A stretch of 64,000 nucleotides of DNA from Dicyema japonicum (taxonomy: Eukaryota; Dicyemida; Rhombozoa; Dicyemidae). Position 1 is the first letter of the stretch. Each line of letters begins with the position of its first letter. The translations under genes were made by a program, and so were the position numbers. This document shows, piece after piece, positions 35,339-46,248 of the stretch. The stretch spans positions 122,355-186,354 of the forward strand of contig RDEW01000072.1 in NCBI GenBank assembly GCA_011109175.1, read 5' to 3'. Below the pieces are notes generated by a model. The model had not been told where the DNA came from. It saw only the letters and a program-made list of their open reading frames with translations, and did no database searches.

Positions 35339-35881
35339 CAGTGGTTCTCAAGAATTTTAACCCAGGGTGTCCGGACATTTAGCCGACAGTAAATTCTGCT
35401 CTCCTTCAAGTGAATTCGTAGTTCTTGGGAGGCCTTCTGCCTGTCTGTCGTAAAATTTAGAAACGCAGAAAAGAGTCCAAGCGTTTGCAGGACTTGCGGC
35501 ATGAAGCCAAATAACTCCCTTAATTATTCCTTGCTAGTAAAGTTGTTAAAGTTAAATAAGTTCGACTTGTGAGTGTCTTAAACTATTCGTTTGATTTCAA
35601 GCAAAAAATCGATATTGCAGGTATCGCATAGTTGCAAGTAGTGCTCGCGACAATATATGGAAAGGTCTGTAGTGGGGGTGATAAAGTTAAAATTCTGTTT
35701 TTTCATTATTTTTAAACTTTTTACCTTTATAGTTTAAAAAATTATAAAGTTGTTAACGAATTTCCAAGAGAATTTCAATTACATAATAACCATGAGTTAT
35801 TTTTAAATTATGCTTATTTATTTATTTTTTATTTATTTAATTATTTAACACCCTTGACCACGGTAAAACCAAAACTAACTA

Positions 35882-36205
35882 TCACGTGATACCGATGCGT
35901 TCCGCCAAAATCCTCATTCTTTTCCGGTGCTCCTCCTTCGTACTCACACAAGCTCGTACAGGGCGGCTGACTGTATTTGCAAGGCCACCTTCCCGCATGC
36001 TGGAGTTTTGTTTAATGAGGGCCTCCAGAGTAGTCGGTCCGGTTCTATGTCTCCCACAAGACCACCGCTCCGTCATGCTTAACGACAGTAAGTGCTCAAA
36101 AAGCACTTTGTTAACCTTCACAGGTCGTCCAAGAAACATAGAATTTCCGTTGGTAAAGATGTTTCGGTGATATCGATACATCGTTCGACAACATTTAGCC
36201 AACAA
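35882..36205 (-). pseudogene. Jockey-like LINE C-terminal tail
   Basis: Minus frame open over 107 codons: FEHLLSLSMTERW, TGPTTLEALIKQNSS, LANTVSRPVRACVSTKEEHR and ERIGIT-stop. Truncated at its 5' end. Same tail as 26905-27200 and 31630-31836. Confidence 0.75.
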
Positions 36206-36399
36206 AAATTAAATGGATCTGATGTTGGAAACTGGGATTTAAAGGTGACTAAAGCTCACCTGAAGTGTGACATTCCGCTCAACAAAATATCAATTCCTCT
36301 GTTCATTTTGTTATGTTATGTTGTCCAATTAAGTCGCATCCGACCTTTGGAGGGCTAACTACACTAGTTCCGCTCAAAGTGCCAAAGGAAGGATTGTCA

Positions 36400-37720
36400 G
36401 ACGCGGAGAATCCCACTTGTTGGTGGGATTCAGAAACGAGGTGGACATAACATGTCTCGGGTCATCCCCAAGCATACAGACTCGATTGTACTATTCTTCG
36501 GGTCCCTTTGGACTTCGTCGATGAGGATGTACTCGAGTACATCAGGAAGGAATACCCCACGGCGCACAAGATCGAGCGCTTAAAGAGTGGGGGTGTTAGG
36601 CTACGAACATTGAAGGTTTGGCTGAGTTCTGGAGCAGAGGCAGAAAGGATCTGCTTAGAGAAGGTTCGAATTGGTTACTTTAGGTTCGGTGTGGCCCGAG
36701 AGCGACCGGTAGCAACCCAGTGCAACAGATGCCAAGGATTCGCCCACAGCAGCCCCCGATGCACTCACAAAGAGAAGTGCCTAAATTGCGGGGGCCCACA
36801 TTCGCAGAAGGTCTGTCAAACAAGCGGCAATTATCTCAAGTGTGTGAACTGTGGATTGGAAGGACACAGGGCGAGCCATAGCAAGTGCCTCTGTATCAAA
36901 TGGCAACGGATGAGGTACCACAGGGGAGAAGGCAGGCGCCCTCCTCTGGAGTGGCCAGCGATGTAAGCGCTGTCCACCGCGTGGTAAGTTGATACTGCAG
37001 CAGCTCAGGTTCAACGTTCCCTAACGCGCTTAGGAAAATGCTCCGAAGTGATGTGTGCATCATTTCGGTTAACGTCCCTCCGGAGAAGAAGGAAGGTCAT
37101 CAAGGATCTTCTGGACTCCCTGGAGGTCGACATTTTGGTCCTTAACGAGACAAAGTGTAAGGATACGGCTGCTGCAGACTTTAGAGGCTACACTAGTTGT
37201 CATCTCTTGTAGAATGACACATATCGAGGTTCGGGCACTAGTATCTATTGGAGGACGAGTCTAGCAGTAGTTGTATAAGGTATATCCCAGTGCCCTCATT
37301 GCGAGCTAATATTTTTACGTGTTAGGCTTCCTAGTTTCACTATAGTTATAGGGGCAATGTATGCCAAGCAGTTGTGGTTGTGTAAGGACCACATTAAAAC
37401 TGCCTTCGACATATATCCCCATTGTGTTATTTTTAACGATCTGAATGCTAAGCATTCGGATTTTGGCTGCGTTACTAATAATAGAGCGTGATCAGCACTG
37501 CGGAACCTAGCGAGGGATCTTGGGCTTTCGGTTACTACATCAACGGACACCAACTACAAGGATACAAGAGGAAGAGAGGACTACCTGGGTATGGCCGTAG
37601 CCTCTCTATCGTTAATTGGTATGCTCTCTGTACCTCGTGTTTTTAGGGACATCGGAAGCGATCACCGTCCCCTACTCACCGAGCTTCACGAACCTGTTCG
37701 ATCTCAGGCCCCAATTGGCT
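36400..37720 (+). pseudogene. Jockey-like LINE: CCHC ORF1 and endonuclease
   Basis: ORF1 end at 36508-36966: a coiled N-part, then zinc knuckles CNRCQGFAHSSPRCTHKEKC, CLNCGGPHSQKVC and CVNCGLEGHRASHSKC, as in nucleic-acid-binding ORF1p. Endonuclease from 37050: ILVLNETKCKD, VIGAMYAKQLWLC, a GDLNA-like FNDLNAKHSDFGC, and DIGSDHRPLLTEL near 37650. The CCHC part is open for 152 codons; the endonuclease has stops. RT is absent, so the copy is truncated in the middle. Confidence 0.8.
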
Positions 37721-38090
37721 ATGACTTGGGCTCTGGTTGAACGAAATAATTTTATGCTTCTTATTTCTGATGCTGCAAGGTGTGACAGCCGGTATTGCTT
37801 TAATTCATTTATGATTTAGCTGGGAAAATTTTAAAAAATTTATATTCTAATCTATTTCATGTCAATTGCGTCGCCCATATTTTGAATAATTGTTCAATGG
37901 AGGTCAGAAAATCTTATCCAGAAATAGATGATGTGATAGCCAGCGTACAAACTTCTATTAGGAAGAACCAAAAGCGAAAATTGTTGTTTTCCAAAATTAG
38001 AATTCTTCCCAAAATTATTCGTTCCTTCTAAATTGTCAGCCATCCTCGGCATCTGTCGAAAGATGTTCAAGAGTTTTTTGAGGAAAAATA
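37721..38090 (+). pseudogene. hAT-like transposase fragment
   Basis: Reads LFHVNCVAHILNNCSMEVRK, then SYPEIDDVIASVQTSIRKN and KLLFSKIRILPKIIRSF, matching the C-x-x-H-x-L..P.VD.LI block of a hAT branch in which RWG.W normally follows. Preceded by NNFMLLISDAA in the same region. Broken by stops. Confidence 0.55.
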
Positions 38091-38810
38091 GAAACTTTTG
38101 TACACGAAATCTGAAAAATTACGTAATGTCCATTTTCAATAAATAGTCTTTAAAACAACATTTGTCTTTTATTGTTGCGTATATATTTTACAAGTTTAAA
38201 TTGAGAATAAATAAAGTTAAATTTTTAATTTTAGGTTAAAAAGTTTGGTTTATAGGTTAATAAAGTTAACCTTTTATATTTAAATTTTTTTCAAATTTCA
38301 AGGTTAAAAAATGTTTCCTCTAGTCTGTAGGTAGAGTCCAATGAGATCAAGAAAATTCAAAGTCGTAATTCAGGCTCCAGAGACGTTGCTGATTTCTGAA
38401 TTAATAGCAAAGAACTGAAATCCATACCATTGGCGAAAACTTGATAATCTCTCCTTGTCGGATCATTGCTCTTACTATGTTTGGTCATAACATGAACAAA
38501 AATTAATGAAGATACTTTGTCAGATAACACTGTTTCTCGTCAGAATTGTTCTTTATATTTTTAGTGAATCATGATTCAATTACCAATTCTCGCCGTATTC
38601 TCTAATTTATTGTTGTTGATATAAATTAATAAGAATTTGCCATTTTTGGACATGTCCGGAGGTTGAACCCGATTCGATTAGAGTGCTGCTAGAATTATTT
38701 TCTGAAAACCTCTGGTCTAGCGCATAGTCATCAACAGCGCATGTGTCATATTATTGACCTAACCGATCAAAGAAAAACCGTGATTAAAAATAATTATTAA
38801 TAAAAACGAA
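38091..38810. other. Spacer including the right hAT end
   Basis: No gene recognised. Confidence 0.4.
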
Positions 38811-39742
38811 TCATAAAGAATGACAGGAATTCACCGTAGGAACGTCTGCTGTGAGTGAAATAAGTCCAAAATAATAACAATTAAATATATTCATTTTTAC
38901 AGAATCATTCCTAATTTTAAGTCCCTCAGTTGTAAACATTGAGTAAAGGATCTGTTCGTCAGTTGCAATTAACTTCCTTGATAATAGTTTGTAAAAGAAT
39001 CTTTCGTAAGCCTCACAAAATTCGTAAATTACATTGATCTGACCAATATAAAAGCCTCCAGGAATCCACACTAATGCTTCCTTGATGACTGTCTCTACTG
39101 GATGATCATGGAAAGCATTAATTATACTAATAGTCACTCGTTTGTCATCAATGTACTTGGATTTTATTAACATGACCTCTTCCGTAAACTTTTCGTCGCG
39201 CAAAAAACCGGCATCAATCCAAGCGATATATGAAAATTTGTCTGAGAAGAGATTGATAGTCGTTTTAGAAAATCAACCTTAGAGTTCACGATTGCAGCGT
39301 ATTTATAATTTGTAGTCTCCAAAAAAAATTTACGGAATCCCGGAAGGGTGAATATATGTTTTATTTCATCAATATTTTTAAAGCCAAGCAGTTCTTTTCT
39401 ATCCAAGTATATCAGAGTTGTGGGTAGATCTCTTCTGATCGCCTTCACGTAATTAAGAATAGTATGATCATCTGAATAAAACACAAGGTGATTTTTTATG
39501 TAGAAAAAGTTTTTCATAAGTTTATAATAATCTATTGGTTTACGAGTAAAGCCATATTTTGCGACTTTTCCAATATCGTAACATGCACTGACCAATAAGA
39601 TCTCGTCTTCATTTTTCTCTACGGTGGCGTTATAACTTTTATACGTCCTCGTATCCTTGAGAGATTTAACAACATAAATCCCAGTCAAAAAAATAACCAA
39701 AATTGAAACGACTTTTTTATGATAAAGAATTTCAAATTTCAT
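38811..39742 (-). CDS. HtrL/YibB-like type II membrane protein, one frame slip
   Basis: Starts with a short cytosolic part and one hydrophobic segment (VVSILVIFLTGIYVV), so probably a type II Golgi or ER membrane protein of about 310 residues. Family pattern (Pfam HtrL_YibB): LLVSACYDIGK near residue 50, Y..LMKNFFYIKNHLVFYSD, then AAIVNSKVDFLK, and the signature FSYIAWIDAGFLRDE, followed by GGFYIGQI and an acidic DEQILYSMF near the end. Function is poorly known; the family is suspected to act in glycan transfer. The frame breaks once at about 39260-39266: adding one A to the AAAA run joins both halves into NLFSDKFSYIAWID. This is either a consensus error or a real lesion; both halves otherwise look intact. 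Confidence 0.75.
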
Positions 39743-40005
39743 ATAAAAATCAATTTATTTAGACAAGGTTTGATTATCAATCTTTTATGCACATTTTGTT
39801 TAAATTTTCTTATAACTGATTTTTACGGTATTTAACACTTGGTTTGCGGTTTATTGTTTCTAGGAGACTCAAAGATGTAGAAATTAGAGAAATAACAAAT
39901 GGTTTGTTCGGTCTTTAAAATTAATGTTGAGTAACGGTCAGAGACAAATCTGTATTCTACATTGGTGGTTGAGAAACTAAATGATCTATCGACAAATTCA
40001 GAAAT

Positions 40006-40530
40006 GGACATTTCTAATGGAAATAGAATGCAATTTATAAAATCTATTTATAAAGACTAGCCACGTGGTTAAACTATTAAAATAAACTGTTTAAAGTCAT
40101 ATAATAAGAGAAGAGGGATTACCAACAATCTGGATCAAAATACGCTTAATTAATTAATTAGTTAATTTATTCGTTATTATTTTCATAATTAAATTGCAAA
40201 TGGTTTTAAACCTCAGGTTGTGCTGCATGGGGAACCAAACTATCAAACGCGAATATGGAAAAAATTAATACATTCCAAAAAATGGCCATTAAGGCTCTGC
40301 AAATGTTTTCCCAGACACCACTAAACCCTACACCATTTGAGGAATTAGTGAGGAAAACCGGAGCCTTACTACCACCCCAAAAAGTAAGAAACCCACGCCC
40401 AATCAGGAAATGCGAATGGACATTTCTAATGGAAATAGAATGCAATTTATAAAATCTATTTATAGAGACTAGCCACGTGGTTAAACTATTAAAATAAACT
40501 GTTTAAAAGTCATACAATAACGAGGCTTTG
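40006..40530 (+). repeat. Pair of 115-bp direct repeats around LINE tails
   Basis: The block gaatggacatttctaatgga ... ttaaactattaaaataaactg occurs at 40009-40110 and again at 40411-40520, about 400 bp apart. Between them lie an RLE-LINE 3' end (40107-40205) and a Jockey-like tail (40210-40410). It looks like a tandem duplication created after insertion. Confidence 0.7.
40107..40410 (+). pseudogene. RLE-LINE 3' end joined to Jockey-like tail
   Basis: The first part (to about 40205) equals the last coding bases and 3' UTR of the RLE LINE (ggattaccaacaatctggat, aattgcaaatggtttta). The second reads GCAAWGTKLSNANMEKINTF, KMAIKALQMFSQTPLNPTPF and RNPRPIRK, a Jockey-like C-terminus. The identical junction recurs at 42137-42450. 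Confidence 0.7.
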
Positions 40531-41179
40531 AAGAAAAAAAAGTTCAGGAAGCAGCTAGCGAAAGGCAGTAGACATTCCCTCTAACAATCGTCATTCCAAG
40601 ACGTTTGTGAAACCAACACCGCTCTCGAGGTTCCCACAGCTTGGATGAGATCACAGTCACAGATGGCACCTCTGATATAACATATGAGGAAGTCAATAGT
40701 CAATACACGATGATCAACCAAACTTGGAATTGACTGCTCTGGCTATTTCACTTCAGTTGTATTCATTTATCTAAGGCAACTGCGAGCGTGCTCTTTTGGG
40801 TGTCGCCAGAATGTTGTCATCGGAATTCTTATCATCCATCGACCCGGAAGTATTTCCTACGATTTAAATTGGCACATAGACTGGATTTAAAATTTAACAA
40901 AGCATGCTATGAGGAGGAACAATACCATATATTACGTCATTTGTGGTGTCTCACTATGATAACCCTATCAGAAGATCTAAGCAATGTTAATTGGTCTTCG
41001 GTTCTTCCCAACTTTAATAAATCTTTAATTAGTCTAGACTTGTGGACAAACAACATCAAAATGAGAATTTATAAAGCCCCAAACTATAAACTCATTATGA
41101 TAGCATCGAGTGATGAGGAATCAATAGTAGGAGAGTACCAAGGCATCAAGAGTGTTCTAAGCTTCATCTTTCTTTTGGT
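40531..41179. other. Spacer with an unassigned 132-codon frame
   Basis: The plus frame 40788-41186 includes WSSVLPNFNKSLISLDLW but I cannot place it in a family; it may be transposon-derived. No gene is supported. Confidence 0.35.
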
Positions 41180-41358
41180 TCTGTGAGAGTTCCCGAAGAC
41201 AATCCGGTTCCACGGTGCGGTGTCACTAATGAGAGCGTCACATGTACACCCATAAAACATCTTTGATGCAGGAAACCTTCAGTTCGAATGGGCAGAGCGA
41301 GATTCGAACCGGAAAGCATCTGAACTCAGTCCAGTACCTATAACGCTGCGCCACTGTA
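41180..41358 (-). repeat. tRNA-derived SINE, longest copy
   Basis: On the minus strand a tRNA-like head carries an A box AGTGGCGCAGC (41345-41355) and a B box GGTTCGAATC (41301-41310), 34 bp apart. The head is followed by a body (gaaccggattgtcttcggga and others) that recurs at 44703-44825 and 12928-13050. The acceptor and T stems do not pair well, so this is a SINE or tRNA pseudogene, not a working tRNA. Confidence 0.7.
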
Positions 41359-41513
41359 TAACTTAGGACTATCATTGCTGATAAAATAAATTTTTGCCCT
41401 TTTCTTTATTTGGAATGAATCCTTCGTGTTACGATATTAAAAGACCATTGAAAATTTCTTTATTCATAAATTTACCCACGTGGACCTGTTAGCCAAGTGG
41501 TTAGTTGTTAAAA

Positions 41514-42230
41514 GGAAGTGGTAAAGTGCATCCATCTTCATCTTTGTCGAATTTATGGAATCAAAAGAAGCAGGAAATTGAAAGGACATTCGGTTCAGTC
41601 AATATTGACGAATCAAAATGTCGAAATTAGAGTTGACTCGTCGATTTTGACAGAAACAAAAGTCCAATACAATAAACCTGATATTTTCGTGTATGACAAA
41701 ATAAAGAAGGAAATAACGTTAATTGAAGTGGGATTACCTCACAAGACCGACTAAAGCAAGTTGATAAACTTCACAAATTTGACTTGCTAGCAAATGAACT
41801 TTCGCTGCTCTATGAATGCCAAGTGAAGATTATTCCAGTGGTTTTGACATGGGATGGAGTTGTTTCAAGATGCTTCAAGAATCATATGGATAAATTATCT
41901 ATCGAAGAATCAACGAGGACTTACATCCAATCGTTTGTGCTGAAGAGAACGCTCGAAAGTATGCTCATTGAACATAAGCATGGGATGAAGGTATACGATG
42001 AAAAGTACGCCTCTGCTACCTCCCAACTTGTGGAACTGGCATGCCGTGAAGACAGCCCACTGGACTCAAACGGAGATATTTTGACTGAATCTGATGTGGA
42101 GATGCGGAGTAACATGGAAGTTATGGCACACTCTTCTTCTAAGAGAAGAAAAGGGATTACCAACAATCTGGATCAAAATACGCTTAATTAATTAATTAGT
42201 TAATTTATTTGTTATTATTCTCATAATTAA
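41514..42230 (+). pseudogene. RLE-type LINE (R2/R4-like) C-terminal part
   Basis: Open frames 41518-41754 and 41784-42191, separated by one frameshift. The first contains the restriction-like endonuclease core KPDIFVYDKIKKEITLIEVG (PD...ExG, a PD-(D/E)xK type site), then HKTD..K, and the second continues FDLLANELSLLYECQVKII, DGVVSRCFKNHMDKLS and the C-terminus. The minus-strand copy at 51000-51860 is nearly identical and includes the upstream CCHC. The copy is 5'-truncated at about 41514, right after a tRNA-like word (ttagccaagtggttag). Confidence 0.8.
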
Positions 42231-42234
42231 ATTG

Positions 42235-42578
42235 CAAATGGTTTTAAACTTCAGGTTGTGCTGCATGGGGAACCAAACTATCAAACGCGAATATGGAAAA
42301 AATTAATACATTCCAAAAAATGGCCATTAAGACTCTGCAAATGTTTTCCCAGACACCACTAAACCCTACACCATTTGAGGAATTAGTGAGGAAAACCGGA
42401 GCCTTACTACCACCTTAAAAAGTAAGAAACTCACGCCCAATCAGGAAATGCGTTGGAACCCGGGAGGAACACCGAGCAAGAATGAGATGGCTATGCGAGG
42501 CGGCCGGAATCACCTGACGGCTATTAGTTATTTAATCTGTCGGTGATTTTTGGTCTTTAATAATAAACTTCAGGTTGT
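42235..42578 (+). pseudogene. Jockey-like LINE C-terminal tail and 3' end
   Basis: Reads CAAWGTKLSNANMEKINTF, EELVRKTGALLPP, then RKCVGTREEHRARMRWLCEA and AGIT-stop, with 3' UTR to about 42570. Same element and junction as 40210-40410, with one stop (TAA after LLPP). Confidence 0.75.
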
Positions 42579-42885
42579 GAGGAAGATGTGGTGCATCGTG
42601 GCTAATTGGTTGAAATTTCTGTTTATTCATCTGTTCCTCTTCTCTTTTCTTATTAGACTGGTGTCATGTGATCCACTTGTCTAGGTGGCGCCCAGTGTCT
42701 GACAGTTCGAAAAAAGTCATTTGCTCTTCCCCACTCCACTGGAGGGGTTTCCACAAAGCAAGTGTGGACGTCTTACCCTTTATGTTGATTCCGAATGGAC
42801 TCTGTTTCTGTAGAAGTGGAAACTGGATACACTTAATTAGTTGATTACTTTAACTTCTTTCTAGGTGTATCCGGGGTTAATAAAT
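42578..42885 (+). repeat. 280-bp dispersed repeat, full-length copy
   Basis: Best copy of the repeat. Near the 5' end is TGGCTAATTGG, a fair match to a Pol III A box (TRGYNNANNGG); no good B box was found. The 3' end is tctaggtgtatccggggttaataaataaata with a short (AAAT)-like tail. Confidence 0.75.
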
Positions 42886-43559
42886 AAATAAATGCAGAAC
42901 TGAAACACTGATTGATTATAGTATTTTTATCTGTTAATCAGTAGAGTGGACATAATCTTGCTAATATGTGGAGGGATCGTTTATTCAGTTATCTAAGAAA
43001 AAAATCTACAATTTAACTTGTATCGAGATTATAAGATACTAATTATGTTAAATTTGTTTTTTTTGGATTTTAACATATTTTCAGGATTAACTATGACCAC
43101 ACATCAAATGCAATTGAAAAATATTGGTATATTTGACTAAATAACATAGAGTCAGGAAAAATGTTATAAAAATGCGAAAAAATTAGATGGAGTTCCTACA
43201 TACGGCGTAGTTCCAAGTATGGACAGTGACATTTATTTAAATAAGTTGTCAGTTTTGAAGGAATTTAATATTCTTTTTGTGGACCTGTTCACTTATTCCA
43301 AATAATAATCCATCAAACTGTCTGCCTGTTCCTTGAAAATCTGGTTCTTTCCGCTTATTGTGAATATTTTATTTATGAAGAGTTAGTTAATTGTGTCCAG
43401 TTGAATGATTACAATTCGATTTCATCTTCAAAGAAAAGATGCTGATCTTTGACTATTGAACACATTGCTTCGGACATTGGGACAACGTTTCCACTGGTTT
43501 ACCTATCTCGAAAACACTTGAACAGAGTTAAACGCACCAATGCCATTCAGCAGGTTCCT
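42886..43559. other. Spacer; contains repeat partner of 17385-17570
   Basis: 43060-43215 matches 17385-17570. No gene recognised. Confidence 0.5.
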
Positions 43560-43872
43560 GACTGAACGCCTATCTTTGTGCCGAGATTGGCAACCTGTTG
43601 GATGATGAGGTAGTGAGAATAGCCTCCTTTCCTCTGCTGGCCAAAGTGCATATTGGAGCCGACTGGTCTTACCCGAGACGATGTTAAACGCCCCAACGGC
43701 CTGACAACATTTCCTATTGTTAATGGTCAGAACCTGGTTGAGACGTCAAGAATCTTTGGCCCACAAGCTGACGATCTAGTCCGTCGGATCGGCTCAATGA
43801 TCCAAAGGGTCACTAAATATCCACGTGAGACTGGATGGCCTCGAGAGCGTATCTCGATTACGATTGTCTGAA
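43560..43872 (+). pseudogene. Non-LTR element C-terminal tail, RISxxIV family
   Basis: The frame 43653-43871 reads EPTGLTRDDVKRPNGLTTFP, IVNGQNLV, then RIFGPQADDLVRRIGSMIQ and WPRERISITIV. The WDATCIDT block seen at 28900 has been deleted between NGQNLV and the tail. Confidence 0.65.
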
Positions 43873-44702
43873 GAAACAACATGCCTTTCAAGTTCCCTAA
43901 CTTTTAATTTCTAAAATCTTTTATTAATTTTATTAATAAATAAAAATAATTAAGTTTAAATTTCAATTCAATGTTATCCACGATACTTTTTTATTATACT
44001 CTTTAATAACATTTACATTTGAGTTAGAAGAATCTTCCAGTATAACTCAATGGTAATTAATATATAAAGGGAGTCTCTCACCTAGTCTGGATTTCTTTTT
44101 ATTAACAGTTTTAGATTTCTTTTGCTCTGTTGCCATTAGAAGCACGTCGCCAAAACAGATCGCTTCCATAGATCCTTCGCTTTCACGTCTAGTCCTGATG
44201 GTCTTGAAAAAGCAAAAAGATCTCGAACTTCTTTTTCACTTGGATATGGACGATGTACACATCTAGAGGTGAAAGTTCAGTCTGATACCCCTTGGAAGTA
44301 ACAATTATGAATTGCTAATCTAAGGACGTTCTGCCTACAGTACTTTATTATATTCAAGGATCCATTTGGTAGGGTGGACACTAGATTCATCGGTTTTCTA
44401 GTAATTCTCTAGACTCCTACATTCATCTCTCCCTTTATAACAAACACTCAAAATAATATAAAAACTTGAGCACATGAATTGTCTTAACGTCGTGATCATC
44501 AATTTTGAAGAGTTATCATCAACTTAAGCATAATTACTGACAAATTTAGTGTGCATACAAGTCGTGGGAGTTTAGCATGAGTATGACTGTAATTGCATTA
44601 CTCTTTTCGAAAAGCCTGTGACTACGCTATTGATGTGGGGACATAGTCAGATGAGTTTTTGGCTCAAGTAAATTTAACCATATCGCAAAAAAGGGTTTAA
44701 AA
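43873..44702. other. Intergenic, no gene recognised
   Basis: No supported frame or repeat. Confidence 0.45.
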
Positions 44703-44825
44703 TTCGAATCTCGCTGCTGTTCATATGGTCGAAGGTTCATCCGTCAACGATGCTTCTGGGATTGACGAGTGACGCCGTCATTAGTGATTTAGCACTGCGG
44801 AACCGGATTGTCTTTTAGGACTCAC
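44703..44825 (+). repeat. tRNA-derived SINE, 5'-truncated copy
   Basis: Starts at the B box (attcgaatctcgctgct) and continues gaaggttcatcc, gatgctt, tcattagtga and gcggaaccggattgtctt, collinear with the minus-strand copy 41180-41310. Confidence 0.7.
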
Positions 44826-44950
44826 AAACAAAAAGAACGAGATGTCAAGAACATTTTCAATGTCTTGGATTAATTAGCATGACTGCTCTTACTTTATAAA
44901 TCAAGTGCGAGTTTTTGCCTAGTCGTCGGTGGAAGGGCAGAATTATTATA
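44826..44950 (+). repeat. Dispersed repeat pair with 50695-50850
   Basis: Both copies share aacgagat, aagaacatt, ttggattaatta/ttggattgatta and ctgctcttactt/ctgttcttactt, and then diverge. It follows the SINE directly here. Confidence 0.5.
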
Positions 44951-46248
44951 TATTTTCCCCTCAGTTTATAACGGTTTGACTATATTGCCCTTTATTTCAA
45001 GTGAATGTTTTAATTTTTAAAAATACTAAACGACCTAATCCAAGGCCAATCGATTTGTAGCTAATCGTATGTATAAGTAAGTTTAAGATATTTTTCTTGA
45101 GATTATTTCATGTATAGACAGTCGAAAAAAACACGTGATCAACCCACCCAAAACCCCCTGCAATTATAGTACCCCTAATATTATTAAAGACTACTCTATG
45201 TTGGATGGGAAGCGACTGTTCTTTACTTAAAAAGTAAACTGTGTATTCTGTCTTGAAGGAGCTATAGCTAATATGGCTCTTCGTAAAGTCCTGTATTATT
45301 ATTACAGGAAATGAAGAGATACTACTTGTCAAACTTTAACAACTTTATTAGCAAGGAATATTAAAGAAGGAGTTAGTTGGCCTCAAGTCCTGCAATCACT
45401 TGGACTCTTCTCTGCGCTCTCAGATCTCTCTTATCGTTTATTCTGTGCTGCAACATAAGAGTCAATGATGGCATATCTTTTTAGGTAGTTTTCCATCCTT
45501 TTTTCTGCTCATCTCCGATCGACATTACTAGCAAATTTTCATCTTCATCCAGTTTTTCGTCAAGCATTTTGTGTAGGGCAATCTTGATCTATGCTTTCCG
45601 CGATTTTTCAAGAAGCAAGATAAAACGCTCTTTGTATGCAGTGTAATACCATCCTTGGAAGGATGGTACTTGTGTAAGAATTGGATACCCATATAGTAGG
45701 TAATAAAGAGAGAGTCACGTGTTCAATCCATACTAATAAAAAATTGAAAATACAAAATGATGGATTCTTATTTTATCTGAAGTTAAGGATTATATCCAAA
45801 AGAAGTTTGGCTCATTAAATAACTATAATCTCTATGATACCTACAATATAATCCAATCCGTCTTGTCCCCAGACTTACAGATTTATCAGCATGCTTATCT
45901 TGATGATTATTCAGGTGTCAATAAAACTGCTACAAATTTGGGGCAATTGCTGCTGTTAATGACAAACAAATCAAATTGTGACAATAAAATGATCATATCG
46001 GTTTTATTGACATTAGTTTAATTCACGTTTTATAAATTCTGTCAAATTTACTGTTAAACAGGCAATTAACCTGACAGATCAGGTTGTCTTGATGTTCCAC
46101 GATTTAGTGATATTTTTAGGCAAATTTGGAATTTTAATTGAAAACTAAATTTCGATTTCCCACCGGTTTACCTGCCAATTATTTTTGGAAAATTTTTAAT
46201 TAAAGAAATATTTCAATTTTTAAATATAACATCAAATTATATATTATC
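44951..46248. other. Intergenic, no gene recognised
   Basis: A 74-codon minus frame at 45108-45332 ends GGFGWVDHVFFS but has no recognisable family. Nothing else supported. Confidence 0.4.

Larger units (their letters stand above)
35339..38714 (+). mobile_element. Probable second hAT element with nested LINEs
   Basis: The left end CAGTGGTTCTCAAG (35339) and the reverse-complemented right end CAGAGGTTTTCAGA (38714) match at 10 of 14 positions and have the hAT form. The flanking octamers GTTTAGAT and GTCTAGCG agree at 5 of 8 positions. A hAT transposase remnant lies inside (37720-38090) in the right orientation, and two LINE pieces (35882-36205 minus, 36400-37720 plus) sit between. The ends are plausible rather than proven. 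Confidence 0.45.

Noticed and set aside
41285-41358. Functional tRNA gene on the minus strand
   Set aside because: A and B boxes are good, but the T stem has mismatches, the 5' end cannot pair with the 3' TCTGCCC, and the body continues as a repeat found elsewhere. Treated as a SINE head.
41921-42166. Minus ORF opposite the RLE LINE
   Set aside because: Shadow of the coding strand; the plus frame carries the conserved LINE motifs.
44951-46248. LINE or gene in this spacer
   Set aside because: Some frames look suggestive (45108-45332) but no motif could be matched.
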